Positions 1 through 6,017 of a stretch of DNA of 6,017 nucleotides are shown in pieces; position 1 is the first letter of the stretch, and every line of letters starts with the position of its first letter. A program made the position numbers and the translations under genes. Below the pieces are notes generated by a model. That model was not told the DNA's origin. It ran no database searches and was given only the letters and a program-made list of their open reading frames with translations. This DNA comes from Bacteroidota bacterium (GTDB taxonomy: Bacteria; Bacteroidota; Bacteroidia; B-17B0; Aurantibacillaceae): the NCBI GenBank assembly GCA_025359355.1, contig JANYGR010000498.1, positions 1 through 6,017 on the forward strand, in the 5' to 3' direction.

Positions 1-2204
1 GTCATTTAAAGGTAAATAAAACAGGCGCTGCCAATTACCTCGTTTGGAAATCAGACAGCTCCTCAGTTGCAACAAATGATAGTTTAAAATTTGCTTTAGA
101 GAAAATCACATTGACTAATGTGAAACTGACTTATAAAAACAGTAAACAAAAAATAAAATTAAACACTACCATCAAGAACCTTAATTTTAAAGGAGAATTC
201 AATAATAGCAATTATGTATTAGTAAGCGACGGTAAGGCATACGTTGATTTATTTCAAATAGATAAAGTAAAATATGTTACCAATAAAAATTTAAAATTAA
301 ACGTTGAATTGAATGTAAATGGCAATTCATTTACCATTAAAAAAGCAGAAACAACATTTAATTCAACTGAATTAGTAAGCTCTGGAGCCTTTGTTGTAAA
401 TGATAGTTTAGTTTCCTTAGATATTAATTTTAAAGGCAATAATTTAGATGTAGCTTCTACCCTATCTATATTACCTGAAAAATTTCAATCAAAAATAACA
501 GATTATTCTAGTGATGGCGTATTTTACGCCAATGGAGAAGCTCACTACCATGCAGGGAAACCCTTCTCTCTCCGTTCGGAATTTGGAATAAAAAACGCGA
601 ACATTTTATATAAGCCAAAAGGAACAACACTTTCCAACGTTAACTTAATAGGGAACTTAATCATTAACGAGCATCATAGCGAACTTAAACTTGAACACAT
701 TTCAGCTAATTTAAATTCTAATTCATTTTCAGGGAATGTTGAATTAACGAACTTTGAAAATCCTTATATCAAATTAAATGTTTCTGCTAAAACCAAATTA
801 GAAGAGCTCATCTCATTTTATCCTATTGATACTTTAGAAAGTGTTAGTGGAAATATTGATGTAACCGCTAACATTGAAGGATTAATATCTGAATTACAAA
901 ACAACACCTATAGCCCAACCATAAAGGCAAATGGAGAAGCTACCATTACAAACATTAAAGCAAAATTTAAACAATCTGAAAAAGAATTAAATATACCTGA
1001 AGGTAAAGTCAGTTTAAACGAACGCCATTTAAATATTTTTGGATTAAAATTAATTAAAGGAAACTCTGATGTGATACTGGTTGGCGAGATGCCTAATTTT
1101 TTAGGTTATTTGTTTGATACCAAAACACCTTTATCCATTATTGCTAATATATCTAGTAATAATATCCATTTAGAAGATTTTATTTTTACTGGCAAAGAAA
1201 GTGGGTCTTCCGAAAGCATTACTATTCCTGATAATTTCGACTTTAATATTAATGTAAACATCAACAACTTCACGTTTGGGAAATTTATGGCAAATAATAT
1301 TAAAGGCGCTGTTTTACTAAAAAATCAAAAAATTGCTTTAAAAGATGTCACATTAAATGCTACTGATGGGGTCATTAAATTAAATGCCTTTGCAGACGCC
1401 AGTTCAGAAAATATTAAAATTTCGGGTGACTGTGAATTGCAAAAATTAAATATTCAAAAATTATTTTCTCAGTTAAATAATTTTGGACAAACTACCTTAC
1501 AAGACAAACATCTGCATGGCTATATTACCGCTAATGTTGACTTTACAGGTACTTGGAATAAAAAATTAGAAGTGGATTTGAATACTATTAATGCTACGAG
1601 TTCTATCTTAATTGAACGTGGAGAATTGATTGGCTTTAAACCACTAGAAAGTTTGGCTAAATATATAGATGTCAACGAATTGAAATTAATCAAATTTTCA
1701 ACCTTACAAAGTGCTATAGAAATTAAAAATAAAGTTATTACTATACCAAGAACTTCTATTAAATCATCAGCTATTAATATGGAACTATGGGGCAAACACG
1801 GCTTTGATAATGTGATTGATTACCATATCCAATTATTATTGAGCGAAATTCTTTCAAAAAAACCACGTGCTAATAAAGATTTTGATGAGGAGTTATCCTT
1901 AGTAGAAAATGATCCCGAAAACCGTCGTTCGGTGTTTATTGTAATGTCAGGGCCAATTGATAATCCAACTATTAAATACGATAAAAAAGGTGCTAAAGAA
2001 AAAATTAAACAAGATATAAAACAAGAAAAGCAAACACTTAAAAATATCTTAAAAGAAGAATTCGGTCTGTTTAAAAAAGATAGCACAAAAGTTAAAGAAA
2101 CTGAAAAAGCAAACCAGTCTTTTAAAATTCAATTTGGTGATGATCCTAAAAAGAAAGAAAAGCCTCTCACTCCAAAGAAAAAAGAAGAGGAAGATGATTT
2201 TTAA
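1..2204 (+). CDS. AsmA-like C-terminal region protein (5' end outside the window)
   Basis: The reading frame is open from the first complete codon at position 3 to the TAA at 2202-2204, giving 733 visible residues. The N-terminus, including any membrane anchor, lies upstream of the window. The TTG at 111 is an internal leucine, because the frame continues upstream with family-like sequence. The protein is a long run of short alternating beta strands rich in Asn, Lys, Ile and Leu. It ends in a conserved AsmA-type block: a GELIGFKPLESL motif (about 1620-1655), then IPRTSIKSSAINMELWG (about 1743-1793) and a GFDN-x-IDYHIQL segment. The last 70 or so residues (from about 1980) are a highly charged Lys/Glu tail, likely helical, ending EEEDDF; similar tails occur in Bacteroidota AsmA-like proteins. 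AsmA/TamB/YhdP relatives are inner-membrane-anchored periplasmic proteins linked to phospholipid transport to the outer membrane and to envelope integrity. That role is inferred here from family. The family call is firm; the exact function is not known. Confidence 0.88.
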   Translation, partial: HLKVNKTGAANYLVWKSDSSSVATNDSLKFALEKITLTNVKLTYKNSKQKIKLNTTIKNLNFKGEFNNSNYVLVSDGKAYVDLFQIDKVKYVTNKNLKLNVELNVNGNSFTIKKAETTFNSTELVSSGAFVVNDSLVSLDINFKGNNLDVASTLSILPEKFQSKITDYSSDGVFYANGEAHYHAGKPFSLRSEFGIKNANILYKPKGTTLSNVNLIGNLIINEHHSELKLEHISANLNSNSFSGNVELTNFENPYIKLNVSAKTKLEELISFYPIDTLESVSGNIDVTANIEGLISELQNNTYSPTIKANGEATITNIKAKFKQSEKELNIPEGKVSLNERHLNIFGLKLIKGNSDVILVGEMPNFLGYLFDTKTPLSIIANISSNNIHLEDFIFTGKESGSSESITIPDNFDFNINVNINNFTFGKFMANNIKGAVLLKNQKIALKDVTLNATDGVIKLNAFADASSENIKISGDCELQKLNIQKLFSQLNNFGQTTLQDKHLHGYITANVDFTGTWNKKLEVDLNTINATSSILIERGELIGFKPLESLAKYIDVNELKLIKFSTLQSAIEIKNKVITIPRTSIKSSAINMELWGKHGFDNVIDYHIQLLLSEILSKKPRANKDFDEELSLVENDPENRRSVFIVMSGPIDNPTIKYDKKGAKEKIKQDIKQEKQTLKNILKEEFGLFKKDSTKVKETEKANQSFKIQFGDDPKKKEKPLTPKKKEEEDDF

Positions 2205-2989
2205 GCGCCTGTAAACATAAACTTATCGAGTAATACATTTACAACTTCAATTAAAATTAGCAGAATGACAATCCATTCTAACAAGTTACTTTTTTTGTAT
2301 TGCATTAAATCTTTAAATAATTCTAAATTTTCTTTAATGATTTGCAAGTCTTCCTGAATATTCCTGTATCTAAGCTGTAAATCAAACGTTTTCTTTAAAC
2401 CTATATCTATTTTATTCAAATTTTCATCTTCCCATGTTTCTGGTGGTGAATCAAAAATATATAAGTTTTGTGAAATTTTATTTTTAAGATTTAACGTTCT
2501 CCCAATATATCGTCTGAGATTATTCCCCGAAATATCAAGCTTTCCTTGATTTTCTAAAAATTGAATTTGATGATTTGTTCCTTCTAATAAAATATCACTT
2601 TGTTCGGAATAATAATCTAGAGCTACGCTGTGCGATACATTTAGCATAATTAAACGTAAGGTATCACTATTCGTATTTGTAATTTCAATTTTATTATATC
2701 CAAATGAATTTTGAACAGCATTTGTTTCGATTATAAACTCTTCGTATAACTTATTTTCAAATGGGTTTTTAGAATAAGGCTTCAATAATTTAAAAAACTC
2801 TGCAATTTTCATGGCATCGTAATTCAAAAAACAAACTACGCCATATTTAAAAACATATACATAAAGATTAGAATCAACTTTATAAAAAAGTTCATCAGAG
2901 CTTGAATAATTGAGTTCTGCTGTAAAATCAGACTTAAACGATTTCACATCTATACTTTCTGAATACTGATAAGCAAATACCTTAAACAT
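2201..2989 (-). CDS. DUF155 (RMND1/Rmd1/Sif2 family) protein with C-terminal membrane anchor
   Basis: A 262-residue protein with an ATG start at 2987-2989. Family hallmarks are the YVFKYGVVCFLN strand (residues 45-56), the acidic region EEFIIET (83-89), the helix SHSVALDYYSEQSD (119-132), the block ISQNLYIFDSPPETWED (172-188), a helical segment that may form a coiled coil (about 203-232), and one C-terminal transmembrane helix beginning LLEWIVILLILIEVV (236-250). This order and length match DUF155 throughout. Eukaryotic members include human RMND1, an inner-mitochondrial-membrane protein needed for mitochondrial translation, and yeast Rmd1. I know of no established function for bacterial members. 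Topology is inferred as a large cytoplasmic domain anchored by its C-terminal helix. No Shine-Dalgarno sequence precedes the start; the leader ends in AAAAAACCGGACT, as is usual for Bacteroidota. The gene follows the Omp85 barrel gene after 98 bases and its stop codon overlaps that of the convergent AsmA-like gene. Family call strong, role unknown. Confidence 0.9.
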   Translation of the reverse strand: MFKVFAYQYSESIDVKSFKSDFTAELNYSSSDELFYKVDSNLYVYVFKYGVVCFLNYDAMKIAEFFKLLKPYSKNPFENKLYEEFIIETNAVQNSFGYNKIEITNTNSDTLRLIMLNVSHSVALDYYSEQSDILLEGTNHQIQFLENQGKLDISGNNLRRYIGRTLNLKNKISQNLYIFDSPPETWEDENLNKIDIGLKKTFDLQLRYRNIQEDLQIIKENLELFKDLMQYKKSNLLEWIVILLILIEVVNVLLDKFMFTGA

Positions 2990-3055
2990 AGTCCGGTTTT
3001 TTAGTTTTTTATAAAGATACTTATTTTTGAAGTAAGCTTCTTTGTTTATAACACA

Positions 3056-3069
3056 AAATAATATTATTT
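3056..3069. repeat. 14-base A/T palindrome in the intergenic gap
   Basis: AAATAATATTATTT is a perfect 7+7 inverted repeat with no spacer. It lies 5 bases downstream, in the direction of DUF155 transcription, of the candidate -7 element, so it would overlap the expected transcription start. It could be an operator or a short transcript hairpin. It is made only of A and T in an AT-rich gap, so chance is a serious alternative. Confidence 0.3.
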
Positions 3070-3074
3070 ACAAT

Positions 3075-3104
3075 CAAAAATATAACCCTAAAAACATTCA
3101 GCAA
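3075..3104 (-). promoter_or_regulatory. Candidate Bacteroidota promoter for the DUF155 gene (TTG-N19-TATTTTTG)
   Basis: Read on the minus strand, TTG (3104-3102) is followed by exactly 19 bases and then TATTTTTG (3082-3075). This fits the Flavobacterium-type sigma factor consensus of TTG at -33 and TAnnTTTG at -7, separated by about 17-23 bases. Transcription would start near 3065-3070, giving a leader of roughly 80 bases before the ATG at 2989. The -33 element falls inside the last codons of the Omp85 barrel gene and the -7 element lies just past its TAG. This suggests that DUF155 can be expressed separately from the three-gene unit upstream. Short motifs of this kind also arise by chance in AT-rich DNA. 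Confidence 0.45.
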
Positions 3105-4236
3105 CCGTAAAATAAAATCCTTGATTATATTTATCTGAGTAACCATAATCTAACCTTAGATTCAACTTCTCTTTTTTTAAAATTGAAATTCGTAAACCCC
3201 CACCGAACGAATGTTTTAAGCTATTGAGATTAATGTCGGATCCATTTTTATATACATCTCCTATTCCAAAAAAAGCGCAAGCACTAATGCGCCAAAACAA
3301 ATAAGCTCTATATTCGGCAATAGCCGAGTACATGGAATTATCCCGATATCGACCTTGATAAAAGCCGCGTAAATTATTTGATCCACCTAATAATGCCATA
3401 GATCGCAAAGGTGTTTCGCCTATCGTTATATAATTGTATAATTGAAATGCAACGATGTGATTTTTAAATAACTGCTTATAATACCTCAAATCAACTATCC
3501 ATTTATTAAAAGAGTATGTGGAAGCCAATTTGTTATTATATAAAATGAAATTCGATTGTAGAAATAATCCTCTTGTTGGCCAAAAGGTACCATTACGGGT
3601 ATCATAGCTCACACTGGCACCTAAACCTGCAACATGATATTTTGTTTTTCCTATAAAATTAGTTGAATCAAAAATACCACCCGGTGTAGAATTTATATTA
3701 AATACAGTTTGATAATCTAAAATAGCTCCTACAAACAAATGTTTAGAAACTTTTCTTTTTAAATGTGGCGAAACAAAAAACTGTTCAAAAGCATATTTAT
3801 TTTCATATTCATTTTTAGTATTCTGTCCTATGCCCCAAAAATTATCAGGAAAATAACTATGTGATGTTTGAAGGTATAATATATACTTTTCTTTAGGGAA
3901 ATAAATAGTAGCGTCTACTGCTTGTACGTTCTGTCCTCGTTCAGAAAAAATAGTAAGTAATTGTACAACTGATGTTCTTGTTAACGTGTCACTTTTCGGC
4001 ATAGTTTTAAACGAAACCGAACCAGACAAACCAAATGCCCAGCCTGTTTCGGGTGTTTTAAATACAACAGGCACAGCAACGTATTTTACTTTTTTTGTTG
4101 AGTCTAATTTGAATTGCGAAAAAATAACTACTGGTAAAAAAGTAAATATTAAAAACAGACAGCTTAATCTACACTTTTTAAAATAATTAAAAAAAGGTAG
4201 ACAAATATAATTGATTGATATACGTTTAAAATCCAA
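3088..4236 (-). CDS. Omp85/BamA-type outer-membrane beta-barrel protein without POTRA domains
   Basis: A 382-residue protein with a basic N-region (KRIS, then FKKCR near 19-23), a hydrophobic stretch (about 24-39) and a likely signal-peptidase cut near FS|Q (40/41). Only about 15-20 residues separate this from the first barrel strand, so there is no space for POTRA repeats. Barrel evidence is alternating aromatic strands, the YDTRNGTFWPTRG segment (211-223), GGSNNLRGFYQGRYRDN (284-300) holding the LRGF form of the (V/I)RGF loop-6 motif of Omp85 proteins, and a C-terminal strand ending in Phe382. It belongs to the bacterial surface antigen (D15/BamA C-terminal) family, in the class lacking an N-terminal extension. 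Larger Omp85 members insert outer-membrane proteins or export protein or lipid; the role of short members is unclear. The start is TTG, 3 bases after the DUF2779 stop. No in-frame ATG exists before Met79, which is already inside the barrel, and an in-frame TAA lies two codons upstream of the TTG. The exact start is therefore likely but unproven. Confidence 0.85.
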   Translation of the reverse strand: MDFKRISINYICLPFFNYFKKCRLSCLFLIFTFLPVVIFSQFKLDSTKKVKYVAVPVVFKTPETGWAFGLSGSVSFKTMPKSDTLTRTSVVQLLTIFSERGQNVQAVDATIYFPKEKYILYLQTSHSYFPDNFWGIGQNTKNEYENKYAFEQFFVSPHLKRKVSKHLFVGAILDYQTVFNINSTPGGIFDSTNFIGKTKYHVAGLGASVSYDTRNGTFWPTRGLFLQSNFILYNNKLASTYSFNKWIVDLRYYKQLFKNHIVAFQLYNYITIGETPLRSMALLGGSNNLRGFYQGRYRDNSMYSAIAEYRAYLFWRISACAFFGIGDVYKNGSDINLNSLKHSFGGGLRISILKKEKLNLRLDYGYSDKYNQGFYFTVAECF

Positions 4237-4239
4237 AGG

Positions 4240-5712
4240 TTAATTGTTCTTTTTAAAAAATTGTAATAACTGATATGTAACCAATGCGTCCATTTCGCAA
4301 TAATCAATTAATTGTTGTTTAATTGTTTCTTGCTCTATGCTATTTTCATTGGTCAGTAAACTTTCGTAAATATACATCGCAGTAATTCCAGATTGTATAT
4401 CTAATGAATTAAAGCCTGATTCTTTATTAACAATAGGCGCAAGACTTTTCAGCGTAAAATTACCTTTCATATCAGGATGATAGTAATTACCTTTTTGAAT
4501 TGGTTCAGCTAAATCAATTATTTTTGCTTTCAATTCTAATACATCTTTTCTATGCTCAGGAAATAATTCAACCAATTGATTCAGGATATTTTCTTCCAAT
4601 GATTTATCAAACATTAAAATAGAAGCAAACGGTTTAGTAGAGGTGATTATAGATTCCAAAAACTCTTTTCGCCCATCATTTTCAATAGGTTTAAAGTAAC
4701 TATATTTTTTTAATTCTCCTTGTTCTTCATCAATCATCGAAAACAAAAATGGCACTAATTGAAACGGCTTAGTTCCCTGGTAAAAAGGGATTGCAGGCAT
4801 CCATACTTCAATATCCAAACTGCAAATAGGATATTTAATTTCAGATATGAATGAAGCTATTTGTTGTTTATTAATTTGTTCTTTTTGTTCGATGGCTGCT
4901 TTTACCTGAATTTTAATTTCTTTTTTTTCAATTGTGTTCAAATCAATTTCATCTATACGTTTAATATTATTATCGTAAAAATCAAATAAGGATTGCTTGG
5001 ACAACTTTCCTATAGAAAAAACAGAGGAAGCATCTTCAGTACCTTTCCAGCATGTACCTATAAAGTCGCATGAATAGGGAGAAAAGCAGTGTGTTCCTAT
5101 TTTTATATCGGGGATTTTCCCTTGTTCTAAAGTAAGCTTAGCTAGCTGCGATTTATGAGTGAAATAATCAATGTTTTTAACAGCATCTTTCATGATAGAT
5201 GTTGTTTTAAAAAGTTTCGTAATATCTAATTCTCCTTCCAAAACATATTTTGGATTCAATGTCAGCAAATTAAATTCCTTTAAATTTGGTAAGCAATTTT
5301 TTATGACGAAATATTGAAAGCAAGCATCTTTTACATACGTTTCGGTAATTTTTAAAGAACTCTTCACCTCATAAGCAGTCCATGTATCTCCTACTTTATG
5401 TAAAATATCTACCATCACTAATAGGTTATCAAAAATAAACGTTGCTTCGTAAATCGTCGTTACGCCTTTCTTTATAAGCTCTTGCGTTTTTTGAGCAAAC
5501 AATTCTTGATTACGTTTTTCTCCGATAGTAACATCGATGCCATTCGGGAATAATTGTTGTGCAAAAATACCGACATCAATTCCTCGTTTAAAAATCAATT
5601 GTTTTTCTTTAGATAATTTATCACGTAAGTAAAGGTGATTCTTATATAAATAAAAATGTTTCAAGCATTGCTCTGCTTTTATAAAAGCTGATTTACTTAT
5701 TGGTGTACTCAT
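4240..5712 (-). CDS. DUF2779 protein: RecB/Cas4-like nuclease module joined to a DEDD exonuclease-like module
   Basis: 490 residues counted from the ATG at 5710-5712. That start makes an ATGA overlap with the glycosyltransferase stop, so I prefer it to the GTG two codons upstream. The N-terminal half resembles the RecB-like PD-(D/E)XK nucleases: SKSAF at the start, Cys16, a VDIL strand with Asp102, and EVK (Glu115, Lys117). With Cys16, the later Cys209, Cys215 and Cys221 (CFSPYSCDFIGTCW) form a 1+3 cysteine pattern like the [4Fe-4S] cluster of Cas4 and AddB. The C-terminal half looks RNase H-like: SLDIEVW (Asp300, Glu302) as Exo I, an LMFDKSLEE block (Asp369) where Exo II is expected, and DYCEMDA (Tyr471, Asp475) as a YxxxD Exo III. 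Between them lie PAIPFYQGTKPFQLVPF, IIDL (Asp400) and NYYHPDMKGNFTLKSLAP, all family signatures. Nucleic-acid cleavage is inferred; substrate and pathway are unknown to me. All predicted key residues are present and the gene looks intact. Confidence 0.87.
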   Translation of the reverse strand: MSTPISKSAFIKAEQCLKHFYLYKNHLYLRDKLSKEKQLIFKRGIDVGIFAQQLFPNGIDVTIGEKRNQELFAQKTQELIKKGVTTIYEATFIFDNLLVMVDILHKVGDTWTAYEVKSSLKITETYVKDACFQYFVIKNCLPNLKEFNLLTLNPKYVLEGELDITKLFKTTSIMKDAVKNIDYFTHKSQLAKLTLEQGKIPDIKIGTHCFSPYSCDFIGTCWKGTEDASSVFSIGKLSKQSLFDFYDNNIKRIDEIDLNTIEKKEIKIQVKAAIEQKEQINKQQIASFISEIKYPICSLDIEVWMPAIPFYQGTKPFQLVPFLFSMIDEEQGELKKYSYFKPIENDGRKEFLESIITSTKPFASILMFDKSLEENILNQLVELFPEHRKDVLELKAKIIDLAEPIQKGNYYHPDMKGNFTLKSLAPIVNKESGFNSLDIQSGITAMYIYESLLTNENSIEQETIKQQLIDYCEMDALVTYQLLQFFKKNN

Positions 5713-6017
5713 AAACACTTGGTAATGCTATCCCATAGCAAGTTAGCTGATTTATCCCACGAAAAATTATCTTTTCGACGAATTCCATTTATTATTAACT
5801 GTTGGCGTTTGTTTTCATTTTGATACAAGTCGACCATCGCCTTTGAAATTTCATTTACTTCAAAGGGATTCACTAAAACGGCAGCGTTTCCTGCTATTTC
5901 TGGCATAGAGGTTGTGTTGCTACATATTACAGGAGTTTCGCACTGCATAGCTTCAACCATAGGAATACCAAAGCCTTCAAAGTATGGCACAAATGTTAAT
6001 GCAAATGCAGCTGCCAT
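5709..6017 (-). CDS. Glycosyltransferase family 4 (GT-B), C-terminal fragment
   Basis: The frame is open to the window edge and ends at TGA (5711-5709), leaving 102 visible residues, so most of the gene lies beyond position 6017. The ATG at 6015-6017 is an interior methionine, because the visible part begins in the middle of the nucleotide-sugar-binding domain. The EGFGIPMVE segment contains the E-x7-E motif (visible residues 14 and 22) typical of retaining GT4 enzymes that bind the donor sugar nucleotide. It is followed by TPVICSN, SMPEIAG and a VNPF strand, and then the C-terminal helix with FSWDKSA (85-91) that packs back on the N-terminal domain. GT4 members transfer sugars to lipopolysaccharide, capsule, exopolysaccharide or glycolipid acceptors; donor and acceptor cannot be told from this piece. 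The stop overlaps the ATG of the DUF2779 gene by four bases (ATGA), which suggests co-transcription and possibly coupled translation. Confidence 0.92.
   Translation of the reverse strand: MAAAFALTFVPYFEGFGIPMVEAMQCETPVICSNTTSMPEIAGNAAVLVNPFEVNEISKAMVDLYQNENKRQQLIINGIRRKDNFSWDKSANLLWDSITKCL

Noticed and set aside
111..113. TTG as the start of the AsmA-like gene
   Set aside because: The frame is open back to the window edge and the upstream 36 residues read as family-like sequence (FALEKITLTNVKLTY spans the TTG), so this is an internal Leu codon.
1520..2086. Two minus-strand reading frames of about 90 residues opposite the AsmA-like gene (and a shorter one at 254-439)
   Set aside because: They are antisense to strongly supported coding sequence, and their hydrophobic content is explained by the complement of Asn/Lys/Glu-rich codons.
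1980..2201. Charged Lys/Glu tail of the AsmA-like protein as a frameshift or low-quality artefact
   Set aside because: The frame stays open without interruption and similar charged tails are usual for AsmA-like proteins of Bacteroidota.
3012..3019. TATCTTTA (minus strand) as an alternative -7 element for DUF155
   Set aside because: It lacks the final G, and no TTG lies 17-23 bases upstream.
3029..3040. Small hairpin GAAG-TAAG-CTTC as a terminator of the Omp85 gene
   Set aside because: The stem is only 4 base pairs, and on the minus strand it is followed by AAAAATAAG instead of a T-run.
3986..4186. 66-residue plus-strand reading frame antisense to the Omp85 gene
   Set aside because: It lies wholly opposite a well-supported gene, shows no family features, and has no start context or promoter of its own.
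5716..5718. GTG as the start of the DUF2779 gene
   Set aside because: The ATG at 5710-5712 forms an ATGA overlap with the preceding stop and gives the usual short N-terminus before SKSAF.
6015..6017. ATG as the start of the glycosyltransferase gene
   Set aside because: The visible protein starts in the middle of the GT-B C-terminal domain; this is an internal Met in a gene cut by the window edge.

Overview
The window is AT-rich (by eye about one third G+C). Its protein families, the absence of Shine-Dalgarno sequences before the visible starts, and one promoter candidate of the TTG-N19-TAnnTTTG type all point to a member of the Bacteroidota, probably flavobacterium-like. I cannot name a genus. 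There are five protein genes, two of them cut by the window edges. I see no RNA gene, insertion sequence, CRISPR array or prophage gene.

Layout: positions 1-2204 on the plus strand hold the C-terminal 733 residues of a large AsmA-like envelope protein. Everything else is on the minus strand. In the direction of transcription (high to low coordinates) come: the C-terminal end of a GT4-type glycosyltransferase (5709-6017); a DUF2779 protein combining a RecB/Cas4-like nuclease module with a DEDD exonuclease-like module (4240-5712); a short Omp85/BamA-type outer-membrane barrel without POTRA domains (3088-4236); and, after a 98-base gap, a DUF155 (RMND1/Rmd1/Sif2 family) membrane-anchored protein (2201-2989). 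The glycosyltransferase and nuclease genes overlap in an ATGA. The nuclease stop and the barrel start are 3 bases apart, so these three genes look like one transcript. The DUF155 gene may have its own promoter in the 98-base gap. Its stop codon overlaps the AsmA stop codon tail to tail in a shared TTAA.

Three genes concern the envelope or its polymers: AsmA-like, Omp85 barrel and glycosyltransferase. Two are widely distributed but poorly understood: DUF2779 and DUF155. The order looks like ordinary chromosomal housekeeping sequence. I see no clear sign of a defence island or a new multi-gene system. The most useful points are the predicted two-nuclease DUF2779 protein with a four-cysteine cluster, the POTRA-less barrel that seems to need a TTG start, the bacterial RMND1 relative, and the very compact gene junctions.
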